Program-made: the position numbers and the translations under genes
The notes under the pieces: model-generated
Told to the model about the DNA's origin: nothing
The model's input: only the letters and a program-made list of their open reading frames with translations
Database searches by the model: none
In this document: positions 26,121-35,232 of the stretch, in pieces
Layout of the letters: each line of letters begins with the position of its first letter
How positions within the stretch are numbered: the first letter of the stretch is position 1
NCBI RefSeq assembly: GCF_024228675.1
Contig: NZ_CP100461.1
Coordinates: 496,001-560,000 of the forward strand
Direction: 5' to 3'
Length of the DNA stretch: 64,000 nucleotides
DNA from: Salinigranum marinum
GTDB lineage: Archaea; Halobacteriota; Halobacteria; Halobacteriales; Haloferacaceae

Positions 26121-26719
26121 CGGTGCGACTGCTGGGCGTCGGGCTTCCCACGACGCGGTCGGACGTGCGGCTGGTCGCCCGGACCACACGGCTCGTGCTC
26201 TCGGTCCCGGTGTACGCGCTGTTCGCCACGCTCGTGGCCCTCGCGACGCTCTCGGCGTTCGTGCTCTCGCAGAACCTCGCGCTCGTCGGCGACGTCGTGC
26301 TCGGTGGGTCGCTCCCCCTCGCCGCCCGCCTCCGCGTCCTCGTCGAACTGTACCCGTTCGTCGGGACCTCGTACAGCCTCTTGTCGGGAACGGCGCTCGT
26401 CGTGGTCGCGGCGCTCACCGGGGTCGATCTCGCGATGGTCGCGTACCACGTCCGCGAACACGGCCTCTCCGCGGAGGGAAGCGGCGGCAGTGCGGCGGGC
26501 GTCGTCCTCGGCGCGCTCGGAGCGGGCTGTGCGGCCTGCGGGTCGGCGGTGCTCGCCGGCGTGCTCTCGCTCGTCGGCGCGTCGGGGCTCGCGCTGTTGC
26601 TCCCCTTCGACGGCGTGGAGTTCGCGGTCCTCGCGAGCGTGGCGCTCGTCCTGTCGATGTACTGGCTCGCCGACGGGATGCGGGGCGGGTCCATCAACGG
26701 CTGCCCGGTCGATCCGTAA
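26117..26719 (+). CDS. Membrane protein with CxxC, coupled to the DsbA-like lipoprotein
   Basis: This 200-residue membrane protein starts at a GTG overlapping the upstream stop. It has about five spans: 27-50, a region around 55-70, 83-110, 127-160 and 165-185. Cys138 and Cys141 form a GCAACGS motif at the start of a span, and a third Cys is at 196. It is not clearly DsbB, CcdA or VKOR by sequence, but the CxxC in the membrane and the coupling suggest it passes electrons to or from the lipoprotein. Confidence 0.75.
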   Translation: MTVRLLGVGLPTTRSDVRLVARTTRLVLSVPVYALFATLVALATLSAFVLSQNLALVGDVVLGGSLPLAARLRVLVELYPFVGTSYSLLSGTALVVVAALTGVDLAMVAYHVREHGLSAEGSGGSAAGVVLGALGAGCAACGSAVLAGVLSLVGASGLALLLPFDGVEFAVLASVALVLSMYWLADGMRGGSINGCPVDP

Positions 26720-26851
26720 CCGGGTCGAGAGCCGACCCCGTGGTGCCCAGTCATCCGTTGCTCAGTACCACTAGTATTGCCTATCACACCTTATTTCCGT
26801 TTAGAAGGCTATATCTTTACACTTATGTGGTTGGAGGGGGCAGAAGTTGAT

Positions 26852-27124
26852 ATGAACGACAGTATGGGGGATAATGACCCATCATCGTTTATTGTTATAG
26901 ATTCGATGAACGACCACGGTGCTATCACAGTACAGCCCGTCGACGGCCACGCGACGTATCACGTCGTCGACTACGAGGACGGGACGACGCGCGAACGTCT
27001 CGCCTCGCTCACCGAGGGCGCACAGATCCGAATGTCCGTCGAGCGCGCCGGCGTCCGCGCGAACGTCTGGAAGGCGACGAAACTCGTCGCCGGCTCGGCC
27101 AAACCCACCCCCGTTCGCGTCTGA
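26852..27124 (+). CDS. Small haloarchaeal hypothetical protein
   Basis: This protein of about 90 residues contains IDSMNDHGAITVQPVDGHATYHVVDYEDG and later RMSVERAGVRANVWKAT, a pattern I associate with small uncharacterised haloarchaeal proteins. I prefer the start at 26852 because a TATA-like CTATATC (26809-26815) would place transcription near 26838; an ATG at 26825 is possible. The sequence just upstream is unusually AT-rich for the window. Confidence 0.65.
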   Translation: MNDSMGDNDPSSFIVIDSMNDHGAITVQPVDGHATYHVVDYEDGTTRERLASLTEGAQIRMSVERAGVRANVWKATKLVAGSAKPTPVRV

Positions 27125-27358
27125 CGACTCGCCGATTCGGGTCCCCTCGTTTCATCTTCGCCCCCCACACGCTTCGTCGTTCTTCCTCGTCCCCGACTGC
27201 CCTCTCGTTCCACGTTCCCCCGACCGCCGGCCCGTATCGCGATCAGCAGGAGAACAGGCCGCCGCTCAGCACCGGCGCATGACGCTCGACATGTCCGCGA
27301 AGGTCGCAGTTCGTCGGTGTTCGGCGCGGGGCTCGTTCCCCGCTCCCTCGCCAAAAAT

Positions 27359-27380
27359 AGTTACTACATCCATAGTAACT
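27359..27380. promoter_or_regulatory. Perfect inverted repeat, candidate operator
   Basis: AGTTACTA and TAGTAACT are perfect inverted copies separated by six bases (CATCCA). It is AT-rich in a GC-rich setting and lies 208 bases before gcvT, so a dimeric regulator or an unannotated transcript is possible. The repeat is not followed by a U-run. Confidence 0.4.
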
Positions 27381-27558
27381 TCTCTGCGTCCGGCGTGATA
27401 ACTGTACTGTTCCGGGCGACGATTCGACCGAACTCGGTCGTCGGGGAGCCGCTCGTCCGGGATCGACCGCTGAAGGGCCTGTAAACGCCGCTTCGTCCTG
27501 CCGACTCGTCCCGCCTGCGACGGTCCTGTCGACTCGCCGCGTCTCCCGATACCAAAGC

Positions 27559-27565
27559 ATTAATT
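27559..27565 (+). promoter_or_regulatory. TATA-like box of the gcv operon
   Basis: CATTAAT lies 23-29 bases before the gcvT ATG at 27588, consistent with a leaderless start. Confidence 0.5.
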
Positions 27566-27587
27566 CGACGCCCACTATCCCCCCGGT

Positions 27588-28694
27588 ATGGCCCTTCGGA
27601 AGCCGCCGCTGCGGGACGTTCACGCCGACCGGGGAGCGACGTTCACCGAGTTCGGCGGGTGGGAGATGCCCGTGGAGTTCGGCTCCATCAGACGTGAACA
27701 CACCGCCGTTCGCGAGCGGGCGGGGATATTCGACGTCTCACACATGAGCGAGATCGAAGTGACCGGTCCCGACGCGACGGCGCTGATGCAACGTCTCACC
27801 ACGAACGACGTGACGGCGTTGGATCCCGGCGACTCGCAGTACGCGGCGATCACGGACGCCGAAGGAGTCATCATCGACGACACGATCGTCTACCGACTCC
27901 CGTCGGCCGACGGTGCCGAGCCGACGTACCTCTTCGTCCCGAACGCGGGCCACGACGGAGAGATGTCCGAGCGCTGGACCACCCACCGCGACGACTGGGG
28001 GCTCGACGCACGAGTCGAAAACACGACCGAGGAGTGGGCCATGTTCGCGGTGCAGGGGCCCGACTCCCCCGGACTCGTCACCGACGCGATCGGCGCGGTT
28101 CCGGACATCGTTCGCTCGGAGGCCACCGAGGCGACGATCGCGGAGACGCGGTGCCTCGTCTCGCGGACGGGCTACACCGGCGAGGACGGCTTCGAGGTGC
28201 TCTGCCCCTGGAGCGGGGCCGAGGCGGTGTGGAACGCGTTCGTCGACGACGACGCGTGCCAGCCGTGCGGGCTCGGTGCGCGGGACACCCTGCGGATCGA
28301 GATGGGCTTTCTCCTCTCGGGGCAGGACTTCCACCCCACCGAGGAGCCCCGGAACCCCTACGAGGCCGGCATCGGCTTCGCGGTCAAACTCGATACGGAG
28401 TTCGTCGGCCGGGACGCGCTCGAACGCGTCGAGGCCGAGGGCGTCGACGAGCGGTTCGTCGGTATCGAACTCCTCGACCGCGGCGTGGCCCGTCACGGCT
28501 ACGACCTCACGAACGAGGCCGGCGACCGCGTCGGCCACGTCACCAGCGGGACGATGAGCCCGACGCTCTCGAAGCCCGTCGCGCTCGGCTACCTCCCCGT
28601 CGACGACGCCGACCCCGGCACCCGCGTCAACGTCGTCGTCCGCGGCGAGCCCAAGCGGGGGAAAGTCGTCGTCCCGCCCTTCATCGACCAGTAA
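27588..28694 (+). CDS. gcvT: Glycine cleavage system T protein (aminomethyltransferase)
   Basis: This 368-residue enzyme takes the aminomethyl group from lipoyl-GcvH and passes the carbon to tetrahydrofolate, releasing ammonia. Family features are the N-terminal [43 protein letters not shown] and, at the C-terminus, [20 protein letters not shown]. It is the first gene of a compact gcvT-gcvH-gcvPA-gcvPB operon. The fourth component, dihydrolipoamide dehydrogenase, is not in the window. Confidence 0.95.
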   Translation: MALRKPPLRDVHADRGATFTEFGGWEMPVEFGSIRREHTAVRERAGIFDVSHMSEIEVTGPDATALMQRLTTNDVTALDPGDSQYAAITDAEGVIIDDTIVYRLPSADGAEPTYLFVPNAGHDGEMSERWTTHRDDWGLDARVENTTEEWAMFAVQGPDSPGLVTDAIGAVPDIVRSEATEATIAETRCLVSRTGYTGEDGFEVLCPWSGAEAVWNAFVDDDACQPCGLGARDTLRIEMGFLLSGQDFHPTEEPRNPYEAGIGFAVKLDTEFVGRDALERVEAEGVDERFVGIELLDRGVARHGYDLTNEAGDRVGHVTSGTMSPTLSKPVALGYLPVDDADPGTRVNVVVRGEPKRGKVVVPPFIDQ

Positions 28695-28701
28695 CACACC
28701 C

Positions 28702-29076
28702 ATGTTCGAAGTTCCTGACGACAGACGGTACCTGGAATCGCACGAGTGGATTACGACCGACGCGCCCACGCGCGTCGGCATCACGGAGTTCGCACAGGAC
28801 GAACTCGGCGACGTAGTGTTCGTCGAACTCCCCGAGGTGGGCGACTCAGTGACGGCGGGCGAGTCGTTCGGCGTCGTCGAGTCGATCAAGGCCGTCTCCG
28901 ACCTCTACGCGCCGGTCTCGGGCGAGGTCGTCTCGGTGAACGAGGAGCTGTTCGACCGGCCGGAGCTGGTCAACGAGGATCCGTTCGGCGACGGCTGGAT
29001 GCTCGAACTCGACGCGGAGGTGGACGGAGCCGACGACCTCCTCTCCGCCGAGGAGTACCGCGAGCAGATCGAATGA
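28702..29076 (+). CDS. gcvH: Glycine cleavage system H protein
   Basis: This 124-residue lipoyl carrier shuttles the aminomethyl group between the P and T proteins. The lipoylated lysine is K63 in [19 protein letters not shown]. It begins 7 bases after gcvT and its stop overlaps the gcvPA start (ATGA). Length and the YLESHEWI opening fit the family. Confidence 0.96.
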   Translation: MFEVPDDRRYLESHEWITTDAPTRVGITEFAQDELGDVVFVELPEVGDSVTAGESFGVVESIKAVSDLYAPVSGEVVSVNEELFDRPELVNEDPFGDGWMLELDAEVDGADDLLSAEEYREQIE

Positions 29077-30392
29077 CCGGGAGTCCGTACGCACCACACA
29101 CGGCCGCCGAGACCGACGCCATGCTCGACGCCGTCGGCGTCGACTCGGAGGACGAACTGTTCGACATCCCGGAGGCGGTGACGTTCGACGGCTCGTTGGG
29201 TTTCGATTCGAAATCCGAAGCGAGACTCAGACGCGAGATCGAGGCGACGCTCGCGCGGAATGACGACCTCGTCGAGTTCCTCGGGCGGGGTCACTACGAC
29301 CACTACGTCCCCTCTCTGGTCTCGGACCTCTCGCGCCGATCGGAGTTCCTCACCTCGTACACGCAGTACCAGCCCGAGATCACGCAGGGGTTCCTCCAGG
29401 TCCTGTTCGAGTACCAGTCGTTCCTGGTCGAACTCACGGGGTTGCCTGTGGCGAACTGCTCAATGTACGACGCCGCGACCGCGCTCGGGGAGGCGGCGCG
29501 GCTCGCGGGGCGCGTGCGCGAGACGAGCGGGTCGACGGTGCTCGTCCCCGACCACCTCCACGAGGGGAAAGCGGGTGTCCTCGACAACTACGTCGCGGGC
29601 GCGGACCTCACCGTGGAACGCTACCCGATGGACGACGGCGCGGTCGACGTCGAGGCCGTCGAGCGAGCAGTCGGCGACGACACGGTGATGCTGTACGCGG
29701 AGTCGCCGACGCTCCGCGGCGTGATCGAGCCGTCGCTGGCCCGCCTCGGTGCGGTCGCCGACGACCACGACGCGCTCTTCTGTCTCGGCACCGACATCGT
29801 CGCGCTGGCACTCCTCGAGGAGCCGGCGGCCGTCGGCGCGGACGTCGTGGTCGGCGCGGCGGACGCGCTCGGCCTCCCGACGAGCTACGGCATGGGGCTC
29901 GGGCTGTTCGCCACCCGGGAGTCGTTCCTGCGGCAGGTCCCCGGTCGGCTGGTCGGCGCGAGCGAGGACGCCGCCGGGACGAGGGCGTTCACGCTCACGC
30001 TCCAGACGCGCGAGCAACACATCCGGAAGGAGCGCGCCACGTCGAACATCTGTACGAACCAGGCGTGGGTCGCGCTCCGGACGGCGATGCACGTCGCCTC
30101 GCTCGGGGCCGACGGCATGGTCGACCTCGCCGAGCGGTGCGTGACGAACGCGCGCGACCTCGCCGAGCGCCTCGACGAGGTCGTCGGCGTCCAGGCACCG
30201 GTGTACGACCGCCACCACTTCCGGGAGTTCGTCGTCCACACGGACCAGCCCGCTGAGGCCGTCGCTTCGGACATCGAAGCCGACGGCTTCGCCGTTCACA
30301 CTGTCGGAGAGCACAGGCTCCAGGTCTGCGTCACCGAGACGAACGAACGACACGCGGACGCCCTCGTCGCGGCGTTCGAGGAGGCAGTATGA
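29073..30392 (+). CDS. gcvPA: Glycine dehydrogenase (decarboxylating), P protein subunit 1
   Basis: This 439-residue protein is the N-terminal half of the PLP-dependent glycine decarboxylase, which in archaea is split into two chains. Recognised blocks are [49 protein letters not shown] and [20 protein letters not shown]. The start at 29073 is fixed by the ATGA overlap with gcvH; the longer frame upstream is antisense-like. The stop in turn overlaps gcvPB, so the two subunits are made together. Confidence 0.95.
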   Translation: MTGSPYAPHTAAETDAMLDAVGVDSEDELFDIPEAVTFDGSLGFDSKSEARLRREIEATLARNDDLVEFLGRGHYDHYVPSLVSDLSRRSEFLTSYTQYQPEITQGFLQVLFEYQSFLVELTGLPVANCSMYDAATALGEAARLAGRVRETSGSTVLVPDHLHEGKAGVLDNYVAGADLTVERYPMDDGAVDVEAVERAVGDDTVMLYAESPTLRGVIEPSLARLGAVADDHDALFCLGTDIVALALLEEPAAVGADVVVGAADALGLPTSYGMGLGLFATRESFLRQVPGRLVGASEDAAGTRAFTLTLQTREQHIRKERATSNICTNQAWVALRTAMHVASLGADGMVDLAERCVTNARDLAERLDEVVGVQAPVYDRHHFREFVVHTDQPAEAVASDIEADGFAVHTVGEHRLQVCVTETNERHADALVAAFEEAV

Positions 30393-31819
30393 GGTACGAC
30401 CAGGCACGCTACAGCACGGACGGCGTCTACGAACCGCTCCTGTCGGAGAAAGACGAGACAGCGGTCGAGGTCGACTCGGAACTCCCCGACGACCTCACCC
30501 GCGACTCCGTCACGCTCCCGTCGTTGTCCGAACCCGAACTCGCCCGACACTACACGCGGCTGTCGCAGATGAACTACGGCGTCGAGACGGGCCCCTACCC
30601 GCTGGGGTCGTGTACGATGAAGTACAACCCCTCGTTCACCGAGGACGTCGCTGCGCTTCCGAGCGGCGGGGTCCACCCCGATCGGTCGCCGGAGTCGGTG
30701 CAGGGGACGCTCGCCGTCCTCCACGGCCTCCAGGAGTTCTTAGCCGAGATCGGCGGGATGGACGCCGTGACGCTCCAGCCACCGGCGGGGGCCGCGGGGG
30801 AGTTCACCGGTATCCTCGTCGCCAAGGCGTACCACGAGGCGAACGGCGACGAGCGCTCCGAGGTGATCGTCCCCGCCTCCGCGCACGGCACGAACTTCGC
30901 GTCGGCCGCGATGGCCGGCTACGAGGTCGTCGAACTCCCCTCCGGGGACGACGGCCGCGTCGACCTCGACGCGCTGGCGGCGGCCGTCGGCGACGAGACG
31001 GCGGCGCTCATGCTGACGAACCCCAACACCCTCGGACTGTTCGAGCGCGACATCGTCGAGATCGCCGAGACGGTCCACGACGCCGGGGGGTTGCTCTACT
31101 ACGACGGGGCGAACCTCAACGCCCTGCTCGGCCGGGCACGCCCCGGTGACATGGGGTTCGACATCATGCATTACAACGTCCACAAGACGTTCGCCACGCC
31201 CCACGGCGGGGGCGGCCCCGGTGCCGGTCCGGTCGGCGTCGTCTCGGACCTCGCCGAGTACCTCCCTCGCCCGCAGGTCAGGGAGTCGGACGGCGGCTAC
31301 GAGCTGTTCGACCCCGAGCGGTCGATCGGCAAGGTCCACGGCTACGCGGGCAACTGGCTCGTCCTCCTCAAGGCGTACGCGTACATCGCACGGCTCGGCG
31401 ACGCGGGGCTCAGAGACGCCTCGGCGAAGGCGGTGTTGAACGCCAACTACCTCGCCTCGCGGATCGACCTCGATGTCCCGTACGGCCCCTTCCACCACGA
31501 GTTCGCCGCGACCGCCGGCGACCGCGACGCCGCCGAACTCGCGAAGGGGATGCTCGATCACGGCGTCCACCCGCCGACGACGAAGTGGCCCGAGCTCGTC
31601 CCCGAGGCGATGCTCACTGAACCGACAGAGGTGGAGAATCGGTCGTCGCTCGACGACCTCGCGGCGGCGTTCAACAGCGTGGTGACGGCGGACGAAGAGA
31701 CGCTCGCCGACGCGCCGACGCGGACGGCGGCCGGACGGATCGATCAGGTCGGTGCGGCACGGAACCCGCGGCTGTCGTGGCACGCGCTCGACGGTGACGA
31801 CGCAGACGACACGGCGTGA
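30389..31819 (+). CDS. gcvPB: Glycine dehydrogenase (decarboxylating), P protein subunit 2
   Basis: This 476-residue subunit carries the pyridoxal phosphate. The Schiff-base lysine is K266 in [21 protein letters not shown], followed by the family Gly-rich loop. Other markers are [10 protein letters not shown] and [13 protein letters not shown]. It closes the gcv operon; the next gene is a convergent TetR regulator 15 bases away. Confidence 0.96.
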   Translation: MRYDQARYSTDGVYEPLLSEKDETAVEVDSELPDDLTRDSVTLPSLSEPELARHYTRLSQMNYGVETGPYPLGSCTMKYNPSFTEDVAALPSGGVHPDRSPESVQGTLAVLHGLQEFLAEIGGMDAVTLQPPAGAAGEFTGILVAKAYHEANGDERSEVIVPASAHGTNFASAAMAGYEVVELPSGDDGRVDLDALAAAVGDETAALMLTNPNTLGLFERDIVEIAETVHDAGGLLYYDGANLNALLGRARPGDMGFDIMHYNVHKTFATPHGGGGPGAGPVGVVSDLAEYLPRPQVRESDGGYELFDPERSIGKVHGYAGNWLVLLKAYAYIARLGDAGLRDASAKAVLNANYLASRIDLDVPYGPFHHEFAATAGDRDAAELAKGMLDHGVHPPTTKWPELVPEAMLTEPTEVENRSSLDDLAAAFNSVVTADEETLADAPTRTAAGRIDQVGAARNPRLSWHALDGDDADDTA

Positions 31820-31834
31820 GCCGCCGGGCCGGGC

Positions 31835-32464
31835 TCACTCTTCGACCGAGGCTCTGCCGGCGCGTGGCTGGAGTCGCGCGTCGACGTACGCGTCCAGTTC
31901 CGCCCGGATGTCGGCCGCCCACCGGTCGTCGGAGGTCGCCCGTCCCACCATGGTGCCGAGCGTCGTCGCGAGCAGGAACTCGGCGATCCGAACGGGGTCG
32001 CCCTCGCGGAACTCGGCGGACTCCATGCCGGCGCGGAGGATGTCTGCGAGTCGGTCGCGGAGCGCGTGGTCGGTCTCGGTGAACTTCTCGCGGAACGCCA
32101 CGTCGTGGGCCGCGGCCGCACGGAGTTCTACGTAGACGCCCTCGAACTCGCACCGCTCCCGCGCCGCGGCGAGCGGGATCAGTCGGTCGAAGAACTCGTC
32201 AAGTCGTCGCCGGGGGTCGACGTCGCTCGTGGCCTCGATCTCCGCCTCCAGGCGATCGGTGAGAAAGCCCATGAAGTCGAGCAAGAGCGCGTCCTTGCCG
32301 GCGTAGTGGTGGTACAGGAGCGACTTGCTCTTGTCGAACTCGTCGGCGATCCGCTGGATCGTCAGGTCGGCGTAACCGTACTTGGTCAACGCGACGTACG
32401 TCGCTCGCATGATGTCCGTCCGCGTCTCGTGAGGCGCGTCGGCGAACATCTCGGGAGGCCCCAT
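31835..32464 (-). CDS. TetR/AcrR-family transcriptional regulator
   Basis: This 209-residue repressor has an N-terminal helix-turn-helix (about 15-62: YADLTIQRIADEFDKSKSLLYHHYAGKDALL split around the turn) and a helical ligand domain. A 20-base near-perfect palindrome sits directly before its ATG, so it very likely represses itself. It is convergent with gcvPB. No transporter or enzyme gene adjoins it, so the ligand and other targets are unknown. Confidence 0.88.
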   Translation of the reverse strand: MGPPEMFADAPHETRTDIMRATYVALTKYGYADLTIQRIADEFDKSKSLLYHHYAGKDALLLDFMGFLTDRLEAEIEATSDVDPRRRLDEFFDRLIPLAAARERCEFEGVYVELRAAAAHDVAFREKFTETDHALRDRLADILRAGMESAEFREGDPVRIAEFLLATTLGTMVGRATSDDRWAADIRAELDAYVDARLQPRAGRASVEE

Positions 32465-32484
32465 CTGAATGAATATTCAGTCAG
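32465..32484. promoter_or_regulatory. Operator palindrome of the TetR gene
   Basis: CTGAATGAATATTCAGTCAG differs from its own reverse complement at only one symmetric pair. It touches the start codon at 32464, so in a leaderless gene it covers the transcription start, a good place for autorepression. Confidence 0.65.
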
Positions 32485-32542
32485 AGGAGAAATGGGCTTC
32501 GATCGGGGAGTCGAGCCGTCGCCACCTCGGGTCGTCCCCGCC

Positions 32543-32710
32543 TCAGGCCTCGACGGAGGTGTCGATGTCACCGATGCGGACGAAGCTGTAGTCGCACTCC
32601 GAACAGCGCCACTTGATCTTCTCACCGAGATGGACGAGGGTGCTCGCGGTCCGCCAGAACGTTCGTTCCTCGCCACACACGGGGCAGTGGTGTTCCGTCT
32701 CTAGGCTCAT
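32543..32710 (-). CDS. Small zinc-ribbon protein, 55 residues
   Basis: This gene is short but convincing. Reading from ATG 32710 gives MSLETEHHCPVCGEERTFW, then KWRCSECDYSFVRIGD, ending SVEA. Two CxxC pairs (C9/C12 and C36/C39) form a rubredoxin-like zinc ribbon, a common type of haloarchaeal small protein that I recognise but cannot name with certainty. It lies between the TetR gene and the glutaredoxin gene. The function is unknown; protein or nucleic-acid binding is possible. Confidence 0.8.
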   Translation of the reverse strand: MSLETEHHCPVCGEERTFWRTASTLVHLGEKIKWRCSECDYSFVRIGDIDTSVEA

Positions 32711-32845
32711 AAGCGAGGATGACGGGCGACGGTGTTGAAGATGTTGGTTCCTCGTCTCGGAGTCCGACCTCGCGATCCTCGTGGGGTTCCGCCGGCGTCT
32801 CGACGGAGGCCAACTTACTTGCCCCCGGCACCGCTACCCCCGACG

Positions 32846-33085
32846 ATGACGCTCACCCTGTACGCACTCGACGGCTGTCCGTACTGCGAGACCGTCCACG
32901 ACGCGCTCGAGGCCGCCGGTGTCGACTACGAGACCGAGTGGGTCGACGCGCTGCACTCCGAACGGAACGAGGTCAAGCGGGTGAGCGGCCAGCGCGGCGT
33001 CCCCGTGCTCGTCGACGACGGTCACGGCGTGACGATGGCCGAGAGCGAGAACATCGTCGACTACGTCGAACGAACGCTCGCCTGA
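32846..33085 (+). CDS. Glutaredoxin-like protein
   Basis: This 79-residue protein begins MTLTLYALDGCPYCETVHDAL and keeps the CPYC redox site (C11, C14), a GVPVLVDD cis-Pro segment and a MAESENIVDYV glutathione-transferase-like end. Haloarchaea use gamma-glutamylcysteine instead of glutathione, so its physiological thiol is probably that. The ATG at 32846 excludes an implausible upstream extension. Confidence 0.85.
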   Translation: MTLTLYALDGCPYCETVHDALEAAGVDYETEWVDALHSERNEVKRVSGQRGVPVLVDDGHGVTMAESENIVDYVERTLA

Positions 33086-33158
33086 CCCGCGCGGTCGGTG
33101 TCGGCGTACGCGACTCTCGCGTCCGCTCCGCCGTCGTCCGTGTGACCGCCGTGGCACC

Positions 33159-33512
33159 TCAGGCCGCCGGGGATGCCGGCCGCGACGCCCAGTGCGCGTC
33201 GAGGTAGTCGGCGAAGGTGACGTAGTCGATGCCGATCCGCGACGACGACACTGGTACGTCGACGTCGTACCCGCCCTCGTTGAACCACCGGTACATGTCG
33301 GCCATCTCGTCGCCCCCCTCGGCGCGGTACGCCTCCACGTCGACGTGGACCACCCTGACGTCTCTGTCGAGCGCCGCGGCCGCGTCGCTCCCGGCGTCTC
33401 GGGTCGTCCCGTACACCGCGTACTCTCCGTACTCGCCCGAACGGAGCGCGTCCACGACCGCACCACCTTGCTGGCCCGTCGCACCGGTGACGAGCACCCT
33501 TTTCGCGACCAT
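33159..33512 (-). pseudogene. NmrA-family NAD(P)-binding protein, internally deleted
   Basis: This 117-residue frame joins the two ends of a usual 290-300 residue NmrA-like protein. The N-terminus MVAKRVLVTGATGQQGGAVVDAL has the Rossmann GATGxxGG motif and continues to DVRVVHVDVEAYRAEG. It then passes directly to a typical C-terminus (EMADMYRWFNEGGYDVDVPVSS and FADYLDAHW). About 170 central residues, including the substrate site, are missing without a frameshift. It may be a non-functional remnant or a surviving mini-protein. Confidence 0.65.
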
Positions 33513-33647
33513 ACCTCACGGACGCGCGGCGAGGGAATAAGCCGGCAGTGAGCCGTGACAGCATCCGACTGGTACACGCGGCTCTGACTCTCTCGATCGA
33601 GTGAACGTCCCACAATGCTCATCTCCGTTGTTCACCTACGAACACCC

Positions 33648-33908
33648 ATGAACAAGCACTTCGAGGACGCCTGGTACTACCTCGGTCGCGCTTTCCACCA
33701 CCTCCGGATCGGGCTCGAAGAGGAACTCGCGCCGCTGGAGTCGGCGATGCGCGAGCGGTTCGGCTGGGAGGAACCCGAAGAAGGGGCGGAAGAACAGACG
33801 CGGCTCGACCGGTTCCGGACGGAACTGCGAAAGGTGGACACGACCGAGCCGGTGCAGAAGGCCCGTGAACGGATCGACGAGTACCGTCGGAAACCCGCGG
33901 CGGAGTAA
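33648..33908 (+). CDS. DUF7553-like small helical protein
   Basis: This 86-residue, highly charged protein starts MNKHFEDAWYYLGRAFHHLRIGLEEEL and is all helix by pattern, probably a coiled coil. I associate it with the haloarchaeal DUF7553 type, function unknown. The start at 33648 is chosen because the extension to 33615 (MLISVVHLRTP) is not typical. It is the last gene before the tRNA that bounds the island. Confidence 0.7.
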   Translation: MNKHFEDAWYYLGRAFHHLRIGLEEELAPLESAMRERFGWEEPEEGAEEQTRLDRFRTELRKVDTTEPVQKARERIDEYRRKPAAE

Positions 33909-33948
33909 GTAACTCTTAAGTCTCGTCCCCGGGTAGGTCGTTCTGCGC

Positions 33949-34023
33949 GGGTTGGTGGTCTAGCCCGGTTATGACGGCTCCTTCACACGGAGCAGGCCGG
34001 CGGTTCGAATCCGCCCCAACCCA
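33949..34023 (+). tRNA. tRNA-Val (anticodon CAC)
   Basis: The acceptor strands GGGTTGG and CCAACCC pair fully, followed by discriminator A at 34023. The anticodon arm CTCC-TTCACAC-GGAG gives anticodon CAC (valine). The T arm is GGCGG-TTCGAAT-CCGCC. CCA is not encoded. The 3' 15 bases are part of an 18-base repeat found again at 45833, so this tRNA is the likely integration site of an island. Confidence 0.95.
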
Positions 34024-34026
34024 TCC
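34009..34026. repeat. Attachment site attL (tRNA 3' end copy)
   Basis: ATCCGCCCCAACCCATCC covers the end of the tRNA-Val gene plus three bases. The same 18 bases occur at 45833-45850. A chance match of this length within 12 kb is very unlikely. Confidence 0.8.
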
Positions 34027-34237
34027 TTCTTTCGACTTCAACCAAAGGAGTAGACGGGAGCCGATTCACCCCGTGTGTACCCCTTCAGAGAGGCATCAGT
34101 TGATCCGGTGAACGGGTGGCACGTCTCGATGGATGCGCCGTCCGGTGATTGTGCGAAAGGAGATTGTCGGGCGAGGTTCGAAAGTGTTTCCGTTGGACGA
34201 TTAGTGTCACCCATCATCAAAATGAGACACAGCAAGA

Positions 34238-34313
34238 TGTGAATCCATCGACAAGCCCAACCACAATCACCGCAACTACTACGAACACAAGAAAAATGTG
34301 GATCCATCGACAC
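34238..34313. repeat. Direct repeat of 17 bases, one mismatch
   Basis: ATGTGAATCCATCGACA at 34238-34254 recurs as ATGTGGATCCATCGACA at 34297-34313, 59 bases apart, in low-GC DNA just inside the island. It may be a leftover of a recombinase arm-binding site or of an insertion. Confidence 0.55.
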
Positions 34314-34554
34314 TACTCACGTCCACCTTTTGATAAGCACCAACAATGAAAAGTGTGACGACAAACAGAAAGACTGCTCCCGGTTTAAGAAGGTCTGTTA
34401 GTTCGTCCATCACTTCCCGATACTCGTCGCAGACTGAATACACTTCTGCCGAGACCGGAGTTTCTTTTTTGTAGATTTTCCCGATTACTCTGCGTAGACG
34501 CCTACCTGTCAGACAAAATTGGTCAATTTCTGGATGGAGTATATCGAGTATCAA
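34279..34554 (-). CDS. Small low-GC protein with C-terminal membrane span
   Basis: This 91-residue frame is not recognised. A charged N-terminal part (RRLRRVIGKIYKKE, then EYREVMDELTDLLK) precedes a hydrophobic span (GAVFLFVVTLFIVGAYQ). Base composition is much lower in GC than the flanking genome. It overlaps the next frame upstream by 32 bases, and a third similar small frame lies beyond, so the three may form one transcript. Confidence 0.45.
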   Translation of the reverse strand: MILDILHPEIDQFCLTGRRLRRVIGKIYKKETPVSAEVYSVCDEYREVMDELTDLLKPGAVFLFVVTLFIVGAYQKVDVSSVDGSTFFLCS

Positions 34555-34888
34555 GAGTTAACACGGATGGTACCCCGAAAAGTTGAGCGAGATGAAGTAC
34601 CCTGTCCTCGAAAAAATCTGTGACCAGAAATCGACCCACGTAAATGCGGTATTCGATACGAGTTAAAACGCTCGGAGAAATACTCAGAAAAATATGTGTA
34701 ACTGTATCGAAAACCCTCCTGACATTAATTGGGTTGATGGAATCGACGGTGATCAACACATCGTTTCGCTCCGTCTCGATTTTCGTTACTGGTGTCAAAT
34801 ATTCGAGGAATAGAGTGTTTCGTTCCAATTTGACTAATTGTATCCTCGAAGGTTTCAGAATCATAGTTGTTTTCACCAACATCGTCAA
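34523..34888 (-). CDS. Hypothetical low-GC protein
   Basis: This 121-residue frame is rich in Thr, Ile, Val and Arg (NDVLITVDSINPINVRRVFDTVTHIF), unlike the acidic core-genome proteins. There is no recognised motif or membrane span. It lies between two membrane-span frames on the same strand, separated from the upstream one by 54 bases. Confidence 0.4.
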   Translation of the reverse strand: MTMLVKTTMILKPSRIQLVKLERNTLFLEYLTPVTKIETERNDVLITVDSINPINVRRVFDTVTHIFLSISPSVLTRIEYRIYVGRFLVTDFFEDRVLHLAQLFGVPSVLTLDTRYTPSRN

Positions 34889-34942
34889 TCCTCTTGTATG
34901 GCTTTTCTACCCGACTTCCCCGACCACCAGAGTACGGGGCGG

Positions 34943-35188
34943 CTAATACTCGAAGGTTAAGTGTCGTTGTACCATTAAGTATCGAGTATTTGTAAAGTAG
35001 TATTTCACCTTGTAAGTTGAACCCAAGTTCGTATCATCCAGTTGCTCCAAAGTCTCACGCGTTTGCGCTGTCAACTGACCTGTGTACGAGAATCCCGATA
35101 CCACGAACGAAAGTGAGGCGATGATGATACTGATGAGGAGTAGACCAACCTCCAGCGAGAGGAAACTGACCATACTGGTGACAGTCAA
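34943..35188 (-). CDS. Small membrane-anchored protein, low GC
   Basis: This 81-residue frame has one clear membrane span near the N-terminus (GLLLISIIIASLSFVVSGFSY) followed by a polar part with a possible coiled coil (TAQTRETLEQLDD). It is not recognised. It would be the first gene of the three small minus-strand frames. Confidence 0.5.
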   Translation of the reverse strand: MTVTSMVSFLSLEVGLLLISIIIASLSFVVSGFSYTGQLTAQTRETLEQLDDTNLGSTYKVKYYFTNTRYLMVQRHLTFEY

Positions 35189-35232
35189 TGCACGGGTATG
35201 AAAAGATTTGATGTCCAGCGCTCAGTAGAACG

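Larger units (their letters stand above)
27125..27587. other. Intergenic stretch holding a palindrome and the gcv promoter
   Basis: No convincing gene lies in these 463 bases. They hold a perfect 8+8 inverted repeat at 27359-27380 and the TATA box of the glycine cleavage operon near 27560. Confidence 0.5.

Noticed and set aside
34038-34313. 91-codon minus-strand frame beside the tRNA
   Set aside because: Cys/Trp-rich composition without a family; it spans the 17-base direct repeat and seems accidental.
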